In this document: positions 33,537 through 43,072 of the stretch, piece after piece | How positions within the stretch are numbered: position 1 is the stretch's first letter | Layout of the letters: each line of letters begins with the position of its first letter | Program-made: the position numbers and the translations under genes | The notes under the pieces: generated by a model | The model's database searches: none | Told to the model about the DNA's origin: nothing | Seen by the model: only the letters and a program-made list of their open reading frames with translations | Assembly: GCF_047276495.1 (NCBI RefSeq) | Contig: NZ_CP178543.1 | Location: 310,001 to 374,000, forward strand | DNA: 64,000 nt | Source of the DNA: Capilliphycus salinus | GTDB lineage: Bacteria > Cyanobacteriota > Cyanobacteriia > Cyanobacteriales > Microcoleaceae | Reading direction: 5' to 3'

Positions 33537-34865
33537 CAGGGCCGTTTCATTCTAACAAAATCCAAAGCCTAGACCACCTGTTATTAAGCCATCTTTGACC
33601 CTCTGTAATTGACACAAAGCCTAAAAGTCTAAAAAGATTAATTGCAATAGTTTGAAGAATCGATAAATTCGTTCGTGCTTGAAAGTGAGCTATAGAAGAA
33701 TCATCTTCTTTGAAGATCACATCCTTGACCCAATGCAAGCGATTTTCAATTTGCCAATGACCTTTTATTTTTTCAGAAAAATAATCGGCTTTTTCCCAAA
33801 CGCTACTGATGTAGTAAGCGACTTGATGATAGTCCTTTTTACCTCTTTTACCCCATCTTTCAACTCGGATTAAGCTTTTAATTTCATACCAACTAGATTT
33901 CAGGGAATCTATACTCTTGAAGACAGCTACTTGGCGTTGAATTTGGCGACCATGACTTTTATCTTGCTCTATCTTGATACTCAAAGGCTCTTGATTGTGG
34001 GCGACAGACTCTAGAGCTTGATACAATTTTTTTTGATTCTTTTTGACGGTGATTAAGTAGTGATTTTTTGATTCAATAATTTTTTTAACGGTTTGCTTTT
34101 GGCAGTGCAAAGCATCCAGAGTAAATACTTGATTCTTCAGGGGAAAATCTTCGATGATTTCTTGGACTTGCTTAATTTCTGAACAGCGTTTGTTCTCAAA
34201 GCAATTTAATCCCAATACAACTTGATATTCTTGACTGTACAAGGAAACAAATGAAACAAAGTTTTGATGAGAGTTGCCAAAATTGTCTACAGTGCTGCCT
34301 AAGCTTTTGCCATCAATACAGACCCAATCCCTCAAATCATCAGATTCACATAGACTACTAGACCATTGATTAAAAATGTCCTGAAGATTTGACCAGTCTA
34401 CTCCCATCAGAACTCGTCTTATGGTTGATGAAGATGGAACTTTTGGGGATGAAATCTTAAATTTTTTAACAATTAGCTGTTGATTGGCTTTGGCAAAATC
34501 TCCCATCGCTCTATACCCTAAGTATCCCTGCATCGCTGCCAAAATTACTATCAATAGCACCAACCATAATGGATGCCTTCTGCCCTGGCGGCGGCGAAAG
34601 TCCTTGACTTTTTTAAGTTCTTTAATTAGACTATCCATAGATAAAATTTAAGAAAAAACTGGCGATTGCTATCATTTTACATCCGGCGCGATCGCCAGTT
34701 TTATTGTTCAATTCCCGCCTTTAAGAATCAGAGTGGAACAAGCCGTTTGAGTCAGGCGATCGCTATGTTTTTCTAAGATTTTAGGTGTTCTGAAGAAAAA
34801 AGGGGTGAAACTGCTTCCAATTTTAGCTCCTCGCGATCGCAAAATTTTAGAATGAAACAGCCCTG
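33537..34865 (-). mobile_element. Complete ISAs1-family insertion sequence (1329 bp)
   Basis: Imperfect 19-bp terminal inverted repeats are visible: CAGGGCCGTTTCATTCTAA at 33537-33555 and its complement with one mismatch at 34847-34865. The 12 bp CCTTAAAAAGGG occur directly on both sides (33525-33536 and 34866-34877), consistent with a target duplication inside the host repeat; the palindromic repeat makes the exact length uncertain. One transposase gene fills most of the element. Between the transposase start and the right end, AAACTGGCGAT/ATCGCCAGTTT (about 34653-34705) could form a hairpin that limits read-through transcription. Confidence 0.88.
33547..34638 (-). CDS. ISAs1-family DDE transposase, intact
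   Basis: A 363-residue transposase of full family length. The N-terminal DDE_Tnp_1-associated domain includes DFRRRQGRRHPLWLVLLIVILA. The catalytic acidic residues lie in VCIDGKSLGST, in FTLDALHCQKQTVKKI and in HWQIENRLHWVKDV. The reading frame is undisturbed, so the element may still be active. It ends 11 bp inside the left terminal repeat. Confidence 0.92.
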   Translation of the reverse strand: MDSLIKELKKVKDFRRRQGRRHPLWLVLLIVILAAMQGYLGYRAMGDFAKANQQLIVKKFKISSPKVPSSSTIRRVLMGVDWSNLQDIFNQWSSSLCESDDLRDWVCIDGKSLGSTVDNFGNSHQNFVSFVSLYSQEYQVVLGLNCFENKRCSEIKQVQEIIEDFPLKNQVFTLDALHCQKQTVKKIIESKNHYLITVKKNQKKLYQALESVAHNQEPLSIKIEQDKSHGRQIQRQVAVFKSIDSLKSSWYEIKSLIRVERWGKRGKKDYHQVAYYISSVWEKADYFSEKIKGHWQIENRLHWVKDVIFKEDDSSIAHFQARTNLSILQTIAINLFRLLGFVSITEGQRWLNNRWSRLWILLE

Positions 34866-35150
34866 CCTTAAAAAGGGGGGTGCCGCAGGCGGGGGGATCA
34901 GGAGGTTGGTGGGGGTTATATACCTCTCAATCCCCCCTGCCCCCCTTAAAAAGGGGGGTGCCGCAGGCGGGGGAATCAGGAGGTTGGTGGGGGTTATATA
35001 CCTCTCAATCCCCCTGCCCCCCTTAAAAAGGGGGGTGCCGCAGGCGGGGGGATCAGGAGGTTGGTGGGGGTTATATACCTCTCAATCCCCCTGCCCCCCT
35101 TAAAAAGGGGGGTGCCGCAGGCGGGGGGATCAGGAGGTTGGTGGGGGTTA
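34866..35150. repeat. Right part of the 78-bp palindromic repeat array
   Basis: Four units continue directly from the IS, running up to 5 bp before the acs stop codon. Units are nearly identical, with small length changes in the C tracts. Because acs is transcribed towards this array, the CCCCCTTAAAAAGGGGG hairpins would form in its 3' untranslated region. Confidence 0.9.
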
Positions 35151-35154
35151 AACT

Positions 35155-37122
35155 TTACGCACCGCCCCGCAATTTTTCTAACACGCTGCGATCTTGTAAA
35201 GTAGAAGTATCGCCACTAATTTCTTGACCGGCTGCCAAATTTCGCAACAGACGCCGCATAATTTTACCCGATCGCGTTTTCGGTAAATCATCAGTAAACC
35301 GAATTTCACCGGGACGGGCGATCGCCCCAATTTCATTAACAACGTGTTGCTTCAATTCCTTTTCTAACGCCTCAGTGGGTTGATTTTCCCCTTCTAAGGT
35401 CACAAAAGCAACAATTTCTTCGCCTTTGACCTCATCCGGCTTCCCAACCACTGCGGCTTCGGCAACCATCGGATGAGAAACCAGCGCCGACTCAATTTCC
35501 ATCGTACCCAAACGGTGGCCGGAAACATTAATCACATCGTCAACCCGACCCATCACCCAAAAATAGCCGTCCTCGTCTTGGTGGGCGCCATCTCCGGCAA
35601 AATAGATGTATTCGCCGTTTGCGGGTCGTAGATGTTCCCAATAGGTGCGTCGGAAGCGATCGGGATCTTTATACACCGTCCGCATCATTCCCGGCCAGGG
35701 ATGCTTAACGACCAAATATCCCCCGCTTTGGTTGGTTACAGGTTCGCCGTCCGCATCGACCACATCGGCTATAATTCCAGGAAAGGGTAACGTTGCCGAA
35801 CCCGGTTTGGTTGGTGTCGCCCCCGGTAACGGCGTGATCATAAACCCGCCCGTCTCGGTTTGCCACCAGGTATCGACGATCGGACAGCGATTACCGCCAA
35901 TTACCCGATGATACCAGATCCAAGCTTCCGGGTTAATCGGTTCGCCGACGGTTCCCAACAGTCGCAGCGATGACAGGTCTCGGGCGTTGGGATGGTGTTC
36001 GCCCATCTTCATTAAAGCGCGAATGGCGGTTGGAGCGGTGTAGAATATATTCACGCCGTATTTTTCGACCACATCCCACAAACAACCGGGGTTGGACGGA
36101 CGAGGAACGCCTTCGTACATTAATGTTGTTGCCCCGTTGGATAGCGGCCCGTAAACAATATAACTGTGTCCGGTGATCCAGCCCACATCGGCGGTACACC
36201 AATAGACATCGGTTTCTTGCAAGTCAAACGCCCATTTTAGGGTAATATGACTGTAGAGGTTATAACCGCCTGTGGTGTGAACGACGCCCTTGGGTTTGCC
36301 GGTGGTGCCGCTGGTGTAGAGGATGAATAGCATATCTTCGCTATCCATCGGTTCTGCGGGACATTTGCCGGAAGCGCCCTGTTGAAGATCGTGCCACCAG
36401 TGATCGCGTCCGGGTTCCATGTGGATATCTTGGGCGGTGCGTTTGACGACTAAAACGTTATCGACGCTGGATGCACCGGCTTGTAAGGCTTTATCGACCT
36501 GTTCTTTTAAGGGGACAATGGCATCTTTTCGCCATCCTCCGTCTGCGGTAATGACAAGTTTGGCTTCGGCGTCTTCTAAACGATCTTTTAACGCTTCTGC
36601 ACTAAACCCGCCAAAGACAACGGTATGGGGGGCGCCAATTCTCGCGCAAGCCAACATCGCGATCGCCGCTTCCGGTATCATGGGCATATAGATTCCCACG
36701 CGATCGCCTTTTTGAACCCCCAACTGTTTGATCACGTTCGCCATCTGACAAACTTCGCGATGCAGTTCCGCATAGGTCAAAGTTCGAGAGTCTCCCGGTT
36801 CGCCTTCCCAAATTAAAGCGGCTTTGTTGCGGCGCCAGGTCGTTAAATGGCGATCGAGGCAGTTGTAGGATATGTTGATCTTACCCCCGACAAACCATTT
36901 TGCAAAGGGGGGTTGCCAGTCCAGGACTTGATGCCATTTTTCAAACCAGTGTAGCTCTTTTTCGGCGAGTTCTGCCCAAAATCCTTCGGGGTCGGCTTGG
37001 GCTTTTTCATAGAGTTGTTTATACTCGTCTAAGCTTTTAATGTGGGCATTTTGGGAAAATTCCGCCGGGGGATGAAAGAGGCGTTTTTCCTGTAATATCG
37101 ATTCAATCGTGGGTTGTGACAT
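35155..37122 (-). CDS. acs: Acetyl-CoA synthetase (AMP-forming)
   Basis: A 655-residue member of the ANL superfamily, normal length. The P-loop-like core is LYTSGTTGKPKGVVHTTGGY, the adenine region is VDTWWQTETGGFMI, the hinge motif lies in YFWVMGRVDDVINVSGHRLG, and TRSGKIMRRLLR holds the catalytic lysine that is acetylated to switch the enzyme off in many bacteria. It converts acetate, ATP and CoA to acetyl-CoA. Lone gene on this strand; promoter expected in the 320-bp gap upstream. Confidence 0.97.
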   Translation of the reverse strand: MSQPTIESILQEKRLFHPPAEFSQNAHIKSLDEYKQLYEKAQADPEGFWAELAEKELHWFEKWHQVLDWQPPFAKWFVGGKINISYNCLDRHLTTWRRNKAALIWEGEPGDSRTLTYAELHREVCQMANVIKQLGVQKGDRVGIYMPMIPEAAIAMLACARIGAPHTVVFGGFSAEALKDRLEDAEAKLVITADGGWRKDAIVPLKEQVDKALQAGASSVDNVLVVKRTAQDIHMEPGRDHWWHDLQQGASGKCPAEPMDSEDMLFILYTSGTTGKPKGVVHTTGGYNLYSHITLKWAFDLQETDVYWCTADVGWITGHSYIVYGPLSNGATTLMYEGVPRPSNPGCLWDVVEKYGVNIFYTAPTAIRALMKMGEHHPNARDLSSLRLLGTVGEPINPEAWIWYHRVIGGNRCPIVDTWWQTETGGFMITPLPGATPTKPGSATLPFPGIIADVVDADGEPVTNQSGGYLVVKHPWPGMMRTVYKDPDRFRRTYWEHLRPANGEYIYFAGDGAHQDEDGYFWVMGRVDDVINVSGHRLGTMEIESALVSHPMVAEAAVVGKPDEVKGEEIVAFVTLEGENQPTEALEKELKQHVVNEIGAIARPGEIRFTDDLPKTRSGKIMRRLLRNLAAGQEISGDTSTLQDRSVLEKLRGGA

Positions 37123-37445
37123 TTTAAATAACTGTAACTCTGGTTACGGTTCCTATTCTATTGTCTGCCCAGAGGGGTACAAATGACGCGATCGCTTTAT
37201 AATTTTCTAAAGATCGGGTGTCAGAAACCGGGTTTCTTGCTGGTGCTATCAGTTGTAGCCGATATTTTTAGTTGAGAAACCGGGTTTCTCAAATGCTATT
37301 GTTTTGGGGTTTGATGCTCCTTACAAACGAAAGTATACCGATTTTGCGGTAGAATAACTGGAGGGGCATAATTATCGTTGCAGTTAAGAAAGTTTGTGGT
37401 CTTAGTCCTTATTTTTTGCGCGTGCATCGCAACGACGGCTAACAT
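37123..37445. promoter_or_regulatory. Divergent gap between acs and the DUF6717 gene
   Basis: Two copies of the palindrome AGAAACCGGGTTTCT occur around 37225-37241 and 37273-37290, 48 bp apart. The same palindrome forms the terminator after cydB (46061-46092). A HIP1-like CGCGATCGC lies near 37190. No gene fits here. Confidence 0.5.
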
Positions 37446-37802
37446 ATGAACAATTCAATGCTGGTCATTTACCCCTATCGCTATCAACAAACCTGGGTGT
37501 TTGATGATGAGACAGTCGGACTGGTACGGGAACCTTTTGTTAGTGGAGTACCGGAAATGATTGATCAATTGGTTGAAAATATTCCCAATGCCGAATTTGG
37601 TTTTCGATTATTATTTTCAGCCAACCCGTTTCCCGGATATCAAGCGGAGTTGTTGTGGTTGCGAGAAGAATATGGGGGAAATTGGTATTTTTGGCAGGAA
37701 ACCGCTCAAGAAGGGTGGTTATGTCCGGCATTGTTTCAATATTCTAGTGTAGCGCCTCATAAGATTTATTGTAAAGCCGAAGGGTTCAATCGTTCCGAAT
37801 AA
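37446..37802 (+). CDS. DUF6717 family cyanobacterial protein
   Basis: A 118-residue soluble protein. LVIYPYRYQQTWVFDDETVGLVREPFV, then FGFRLLFSANPFPGYQAELL and GGNWYFWQETAQEGWLCPALFQY follow the DUF6717 pattern as I recall it. It is rich in aromatic residues. No function is known. The ATG at 37446 is preceded by no clear Shine-Dalgarno sequence; another ATG lies four codons in. Confidence 0.75.
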   Translation: MNNSMLVIYPYRYQQTWVFDDETVGLVREPFVSGVPEMIDQLVENIPNAEFGFRLLFSANPFPGYQAELLWLREEYGGNWYFWQETAQEGWLCPALFQYSSVAPHKIYCKAEGFNRSE

Positions 37803-37807
37803 AAAAA

Positions 37808-37838
37808 CATTCTACCCGGGTTTAAATTGGGTAGAATG
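37808..37838 (-). terminator. Intrinsic terminator for the minus-strand small gene
   Basis: CATTCTACCC (37808-37817) pairs perfectly with GGGTAGAATG (37829-37838). On the minus strand the stem is followed by seven T residues, a classic Rho-independent terminator. It lies 61 bp past the stop of the 78-residue minus-strand ORF and so supports that ORF being transcribed. It may also stop transcripts of the DUF6717 gene. Confidence 0.75.
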
Positions 37839-37898
37839 AGGGGTGATAATCAAGATATTTTGCAAAATAGTGACAGCCACAATGAAAAAGTTTCTAAA

Positions 37899-38135
37899 TT
37901 AAAAACGATTCCATAATTGTTCCTGTTTTGAAGAAATCGGCTGTTGTTTAAGAGGTGTAAACGTTCTATATACGATTTTTTTTGATTTGGCTTGTAAGAT
38001 GAATTTAACTTGTTTTAAGATTTCATTGACAATTGCGAAAACTAAGATGCCGACCAGAACTAGAGCAACAGCTACCATATAAATGAATGTAACTGTAACC
38101 AGGTAGATGTGTTTGAAGATACTTTTAAAATTCAC
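37899..38135 (-). CDS. Small membrane protein, unknown
   Basis: A 78-residue ORF starting at GTG with AAGGA 8-9 nt ahead. Residues 10-38 (YLVTVTFIYMVAVALVLVGILVFAIV) are one long or two short membrane helices; the rest is basic (KQVKFILQAKSKKIVYR). A good terminator follows. I do not recognise the family. Confidence 0.5.
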   Translation of the reverse strand: MNFKSIFKHIYLVTVTFIYMVAVALVLVGILVFAIVNEILKQVKFILQAKSKKIVYRTFTPLKQQPISSKQEQLWNRF

Positions 38136-38797
38136 CAGTTTTTCCTTAACGAAGGGTTAGCGTCCATTCTAAATGCTCCAGAAGTTGTGATAGTTTCCCC
38201 CCCTGCATAAAGTTTAACCTTATAGCAAGGCAAAACTCAGTGAAGATATACAAAGTTAATACTAAAAATGTTAAACGAGGTCGAAGAAGTGCAGCAACAC
38301 ATTCCGGACAACTTTACAAAAGCTTTACAATTATAGCATCCTCAACCTGTTTCATCTTTACATAAAGGGGGTGTAGGTAAAGCAATCAAGAAAATTTGGT
38401 ATCGGCTTCAAGCGCTTTAGGAGAGGATTTGGTGGTCGGTTTGGGTTGGTTTTGCTTACACGATGAAAGGAGAAAAGTCAATGGAACCCCAATCCTAACA
38501 CTAGAGGTTTATTATACGAGGACAATTCAATTGAAATTGTTAAGTATTTGACAAAATTTTATCTCGGTTTGCTTTTTTTTTAGAATTGAACCCGTATTCG
38601 CAGCAGCAAAAGCCAGTTAACCTAAAATAAAGGGCGGTTCAGCAATACTAATTTTGGGAGGGATATAGGATACGGATTGATACACATTTCGAGAATTCTT
38701 TAAATATCATTAAAATAGGGTAAGCGCTGCCTACCCTAGTGATAACTTGTAATATCCAAGCGATAAACAAGTAATTTGCGATCGCCAAAATTCAGCT
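38136..38797. other. 662-bp gap, no gene recognised
   Basis: The sequence is AT-rich with no convincing ORF. AGGGTA (38717-38722) / TACCCT (38732-38737), T-rich on the minus strand, is a candidate terminator for the GMC gene. A Shine-Dalgarno-like AAAGGAG at 38464 precedes a five-codon ORF only. The promoter of the small membrane gene should lie near 38140-38300. Confidence 0.4.
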
Positions 38798-40294
38798 TTA
38801 ATGGAGTAAACTGATGAGATGATCTCCGACCCGTAACGCATTAGCAATCACGGTTAAAGCGGGCATAACCCCGGAACTCGACGGGAAGAAACTGCTATCA
38901 ACCACATACAAATTTTGAACATCGTGGGCGCGACAATTAACATCCAAAACCGAAGTATTCGGGTCTTCCCCAAAGCGACAAGTTCCCGACTGAATTGCCA
39001 CAACTTGAACCGGAACTTCACCCCGAGGATAAACACTAGCCCGTTGTTTATCAATCGATTTTAACACATCCAACCATTTATAAACCAACCGGTCGTGAGC
39101 CTCAACATTATTGGGAGTGTAATCGAGATAAATCTTATTATCCGACACCCGCACTCTATTATTTGTATCCGGTAAAGTCTCCGTTTGCGCCCACCAACCA
39201 ATCGAACGCATCGCCAATTGTTTCAATCCAAATTGCGGCATTGTTTTCGCCAAAACCGAAAAAATCGGGGGAGATTCGGCAAAAATAACATCCTGCAAAA
39301 GTCCGCCCGTATTTTGAATATGACCCATCGGATAGGCGTAATTCTCATCACCCCAATAGAAATCATTTACACTAACAGACCGGGAAAACTTACCGGAATT
39401 AGAGGCAATATCCAATTGAACAATTGCCGTCATTTGTTGTTTCATTAAATTGCGCCCAACCTGACCGGAACGGTTGGCGAGTCCGTCGGGATGTTTTTCA
39501 TTGGCGGACTGCAATAATATCACCGCCGAATTAATCGCGCCGCAAGCTAAAACAACAATATCAGCAAACATCAAAAAAGATTGTCCGTTAATTTCCGCTT
39601 CCACCGCTTTAACTTCCGTTCCGGTAGAATTGGTATGCAAACAAAGCACCTTAGCAGATGTTTTTAAAGAGACATTGGGATGTTTTAGCGCCGGATTAAT
39701 TCCGTAAATTTCAGAATCACTGGTCGGGTCATCATCTTGGCGCGTCCATCCCATCGGTAAAGAAGTCGGATGCAAACCTTTTTCTGCTATTGCATCAACA
39801 ACTTTTTGAATACAAGGTTCGTGATTAAAAGGCGGATAAGGATATTCTGCACTGCGAGAGGGTTCGGTGGGGTCTTCACCGGCTAAACCGTGAACCTGAT
39901 AAAGCTTTTCTGCTTCTGCATAATAAGGTTCAAAATCCTTGTATTTGACCGACCATTCGGGAGAAACACCATCTTGATGTTCAACCTTTTCAAAATCCCG
40001 TTCGCGCATTCGTTGTAAAGTGGCACCGTAAATTTTAGTATTGCCACCCACCGCATAGTTATTGAGGGGTGAAAAAGACTCACCATGCGGGTCATACCAG
40101 CGCTCAGGCGAACGATAGCGTTCTTTTTTGAAAATATCAACCTCAGCCCTGTTTTGATCCTTTAGCTCCATAAAGTCGCCCCGTTCAAGGAGCAGAATTT
40201 TCTTTCCGGTCGGTGCAAGTTTTTGGGCAAGTGTACCGCCACCCGCACCGGTACCAATGATAATAATGTCGTAGTGTTGGTCGTCGATAATCAT
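38798..40294 (-). CDS. GMC-family FAD-dependent oxidoreductase
   Basis: A 498-residue flavoprotein. The FAD-binding Rossmann motif is DIIIIGTGAGGGTLAQKLAP, followed by ILLLERGD. NYAVGGNTKIYGATLQRMRE is the second GMC signature region, and the C-terminal AHDVQNLYVVDSSFFPSSSG with ALTVIANALRVGDHL closes the active site. Substrates of the family are alcohols, sugars or polyols; none can be assigned. It follows the ctaC-D-E genes on the same strand after a 244-bp gap containing a repeat element, so co-transcription is possible. Electron delivery to quinone would be logical in this context but is inference. Confidence 0.85.
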   Translation of the reverse strand: MIIDDQHYDIIIIGTGAGGGTLAQKLAPTGKKILLLERGDFMELKDQNRAEVDIFKKERYRSPERWYDPHGESFSPLNNYAVGGNTKIYGATLQRMRERDFEKVEHQDGVSPEWSVKYKDFEPYYAEAEKLYQVHGLAGEDPTEPSRSAEYPYPPFNHEPCIQKVVDAIAEKGLHPTSLPMGWTRQDDDPTSDSEIYGINPALKHPNVSLKTSAKVLCLHTNSTGTEVKAVEAEINGQSFLMFADIVVLACGAINSAVILLQSANEKHPDGLANRSGQVGRNLMKQQMTAIVQLDIASNSGKFSRSVSVNDFYWGDENYAYPMGHIQNTGGLLQDVIFAESPPIFSVLAKTMPQFGLKQLAMRSIGWWAQTETLPDTNNRVRVSDNKIYLDYTPNNVEAHDRLVYKWLDVLKSIDKQRASVYPRGEVPVQVVAIQSGTCRFGEDPNTSVLDVNCRAHDVQNLYVVDSSFFPSSSGVMPALTVIANALRVGDHLISLLH

Positions 40295-40400
40295 AGCAGT
40301 AATTAGAACAGAAGTTCAGGAGTTCAGAAGTAAGCGCATTCGCGCTCGTTTCGCGTACAGAAGTTCAGAAATTAGGGAACAGGGAACAGGAAATTGTTTT

Positions 40401-40460
40401 GTAGGGGCGGGTTCCCCGTTGATATATGTTACTTACTAACAACCTTTATGAACCCGCCCC
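40401..40460. repeat. GGGGCGGGTT inverted-repeat element between ctaE and the GMC gene
   Basis: GTAGGGGCGGGTT at the left and AACCCGCCCC at the right enclose about 35 bp containing ATGTTACTTACTAAC. Same family as the elements at 6930 and elsewhere. Confidence 0.85.
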
Positions 40461-40538
40461 CTCGCAGTCACCAGTTCCGAGTTTTTTTCTGACTTTTAAC
40501 TGTTGACTTTTGCCTCTTGCCTATTCCCTATTGCCTTT

Positions 40539-41159
40539 TTATTGCCAGATGTAGATAAGGATAAATAAGACAATCCAAATCACATCAACAAAGTGCCAAA
40601 ATAAGGAAGTTGCTTCAAAACCGAAGTGACCTTTATCGTAGTTACCGGGAATGAAAGACCGTCCTAACATAATCCCTTGTAACAAAACACCGGTTAAAAC
40701 GTGTAAGCCGTGAAAACCGGTTAACAGGTAAAACATTCCGCCATAAACACCACTGGTAAAGCCAAATTCTAAGGCGCTCCATTCAATCGCTTGTCCGGCT
40801 AAAAAGTAACTTCCCATCGCCATTGTTGCGGCGAGAAACAGGCGAAAGAAAGTTAAATTGTGGCGTTTGAGGGCGAGTTCGGCAAAGTAAATGACAAAAC
40901 TGCTGGAAACCAGAATCACCGTATTAATTGCGGGTTCTCGAACTTCCAACCCTTCAACTCCGGGAGGAAGCCAGTTAACCGCAGTGGTTTTGTAGGCGAT
41001 ATAAGCCGCAAAGAAACTGATGAAAATTACACTTTCCGACAGCAGAAATATCACAAAGCCAAACATACTGTTGGCTTCTTCGTCGTGAACGTGTTCGCTA
41101 ACGGCTTCGTGTAAATATTCTTCGATTTGTTCTGAAGTTAAAGAACTATTTGTGGTCAT
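40539..41159 (-). CDS. ctaE: Haem-copper oxidase subunit III (ARTO type)
   Basis: The ATG at 41159 is chosen because GAGGAAG lies 5 nt ahead of it; an ORF from 41234 adds 25 residues without family similarity. The 206-residue product has five membrane helices, typical of bacterial subunit III (FGFVIFLLSESVIFISFFAAY, then VILVSSSFVIYFAELALKRH and LTGFHGLHVLTGVLLQG). GLHVLTG contains the conserved His of the family, and WHFVDVIWIVLFILIY ends the protein. It stabilises the catalytic subunit. It is the third oxidase subunit gene in the order ctaC-ctaD-ctaE. Confidence 0.92.
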   Translation of the reverse strand: MTTNSSLTSEQIEEYLHEAVSEHVHDEEANSMFGFVIFLLSESVIFISFFAAYIAYKTTAVNWLPPGVEGLEVREPAINTVILVSSSFVIYFAELALKRHNLTFFRLFLAATMAMGSYFLAGQAIEWSALEFGFTSGVYGGMFYLLTGFHGLHVLTGVLLQGIMLGRSFIPGNYDKGHFGFEATSLFWHFVDVIWIVLFILIYIWQ

Positions 41160-41217
41160 CTTTCTTCCTCGGTAGGGGTTGGTGGGATACACCTTTGTTA
41201 TGGCGTCATTATTGTTT

Positions 41218-41341
41218 GTAGGGGCGTATGGCATACGCCCAAACCCGTTCAGTCAAACATACACAAATTGAGTTGAGTTTAGGGCGGGTTTATGTAAGCT
41301 ATTTCTGAGAAACATATATTTTTCACAGAACCCGCCCCTAC
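41218..41341. repeat. Two inverted-repeat elements between ctaD and ctaE
   Basis: A short palindrome GGGGCGTATG/CATACGCCC at 41221-41240 is followed by a GGGCGGGTTT...AACCCGCCCCTAC element at about 41281-41341. Confidence 0.8.
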
Positions 41342-41346
41342 ATTAT

Positions 41347-43044
41347 TTAATGTTCAACGGGTTTCGATGCCGGGTGAGGTAATTTAACGTTGGGGTCATT
41401 GGCGGTTAAAGGTTCGGTTTTTCCATAACCGTAGGGTTCACTAATCACCACCGGAATTGACTCAAAATTTTCAACCGGAGGCGGAGAAGGTACCAACCAT
41501 TCTAACCCTATCGCCCGCCAAGGATTAGCAGGAGCGGGTTTACCATGACTCCAAGAACTGACCATGTTAAGAATAAACGGTAGCGTTGACATTCCCAACA
41601 AAAATGCCCCCAAACTAGCTACAACATTCCAAAATGTAAACTCTGGGTCGTAGGAAGCAACCCGACGCAACATTCCATTTAATCCTAACGGGTGCATCGG
41701 TAAAAAGTTGAGGTTTGTACCAATAAACGTTAACCAAAAATGCAACTGACCCAACCCTTCGTAATACATACGCCCGGTCATTTTCGGGAACCAGTGATAG
41801 ATGCCAGCGTACAGCCCCATCGTTACGGTACCGTAGAGAACATAATGAAAATGTCCAACAACGAAGTAAGTATTGTTCACGTGAATATCAACAGGAACCG
41901 ATGACAACATAATTCCTGTAATTCCCGCAAACACAAACAAAACTAACGCACCCAAAGCAAACAACATCGGCGTATTTAAACGCAATTTACCGCCCCAAAT
42001 TGTTGCCACCCAAGCAAACACTTTAATTCCCGTCGGAACAGAAACACACATGGTTGATAACATAAAAATCAACCGCATCCAGCCAGGAGTTCCACTGGCA
42101 TACATATGATGCACCCAAACCAAACCGCTAACTCCGGCAATAATCATCGAAGAAATTGCAACGACTTTATAACCGAATAACGGCTTGCGAGAATAAACGG
42201 GAAAAATCTCCGAAAAAATACCAAAAATCGGCAGAATAATCACATAAACCGCCGGGTGAGAATAGAACCAAAACAGGTGTTGAAAGATAATCGGATTTCC
42301 GCCATCAGCGGGGTCAAAAAAGCTGGTTCCAACGGTGACATCAAACAACAACATTACCGCCCCTGCGGTTAAAGCAGGTAGTCCAAAAAGCTGAATAATT
42401 TGTGCAGCCCAAACCGTCCAAACATAGGCAGGCATCCGAAAATAAGTCATTCCCGGTGCCCGCATTTTCACAATCGTTGTGACAATATTAAGGGCGCCCA
42501 TAATCGAAGAAACCCCGGAAATCGCCACCGCTAAAATCCAAACGGATTGACCGTTTATCCAAAATCCCAAAGGAACTTGAGTGCTAGCGGGAGGATAAGA
42601 CCACCAACCGGACTGGGCAGAACCCGAAGGGAGGAAAAAACTCGCCATCGTTAACACACCGACAACGGGAATCATCCAAAATGCCGCCGCATTTAACCGG
42701 GGAAACGCCATATCTCGCGCCCCAATCATCAACGGAACGAGATAATTTGCCATTCCCGCCAAAGCCGGAAACGTCCACAAAAATAGCATCACGGTGCCGT
42801 GCATTGTGAACATTCCGTTATAGAAAGTTCGTTCGATTAAATCGGATTCCGGGGTCATTAATTCTCCCCGAATAATCATGGCAAAGATGCCACCAATTAA
42901 AAAGAAGAAAAACGACGTGACCAAGTATTGAATGCCAATAACTTTATGGTCGGTACTAAAGCTAAAGTACGTTTTCCAAGTTGTTACCGTTTCCGCGTGT
43001 GAATGACTCACAGCAGGTTTATTTTCTAGGGGAGTGCTACTCAT
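41347..43044 (-). CDS. ctaD: Haem-copper oxidase subunit I (ARTO type)
   Basis: A 565-residue, 12-helix catalytic subunit. The low-spin haem ligand is in MHGTVMLFLWTFPALAG. The CuB ligand and cross-linked Tyr are in FWFYSHPAVYVIILP, the other CuB histidines in VWVHHMYASG, and the haem ligands in VGHFHYVLYGTVTMG. All redox ligands are kept, so the enzyme should reduce oxygen. It belongs with a CuA-less subunit II, which points to quinol as donor. Upstream is an (GGAGTTCA) tandem repeat and one dispersed element. Confidence 0.95.
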   Translation of the reverse strand: MSSTPLENKPAVSHSHAETVTTWKTYFSFSTDHKVIGIQYLVTSFFFFLIGGIFAMIIRGELMTPESDLIERTFYNGMFTMHGTVMLFLWTFPALAGMANYLVPLMIGARDMAFPRLNAAAFWMIPVVGVLTMASFFLPSGSAQSGWWSYPPASTQVPLGFWINGQSVWILAVAISGVSSIMGALNIVTTIVKMRAPGMTYFRMPAYVWTVWAAQIIQLFGLPALTAGAVMLLFDVTVGTSFFDPADGGNPIIFQHLFWFYSHPAVYVIILPIFGIFSEIFPVYSRKPLFGYKVVAISSMIIAGVSGLVWVHHMYASGTPGWMRLIFMLSTMCVSVPTGIKVFAWVATIWGGKLRLNTPMLFALGALVLFVFAGITGIMLSSVPVDIHVNNTYFVVGHFHYVLYGTVTMGLYAGIYHWFPKMTGRMYYEGLGQLHFWLTFIGTNLNFLPMHPLGLNGMLRRVASYDPEFTFWNVVASLGAFLLGMSTLPFILNMVSSWSHGKPAPANPWRAIGLEWLVPSPPPVENFESIPVVISEPYGYGKTEPLTANDPNVKLPHPASKPVEH

Positions 43045-43072
43045 TGATGAAATTTCCTAATGTTTATTCTCA

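Noticed and set aside
33326..33598. Open frame over the left repeat array (and a similar one at 34852-35103)
   Set aside because: The frame is simply the 78-bp unit (26 codons) read through; its product is a repeated Gly/Pro/Trp-rich string without family resemblance, and it runs into the IS end.
38478..38495. Five-codon ORF behind an AAAGGAG
   Set aside because: Too short to support as a gene; recorded only as a curiosity of the 662-bp gap.
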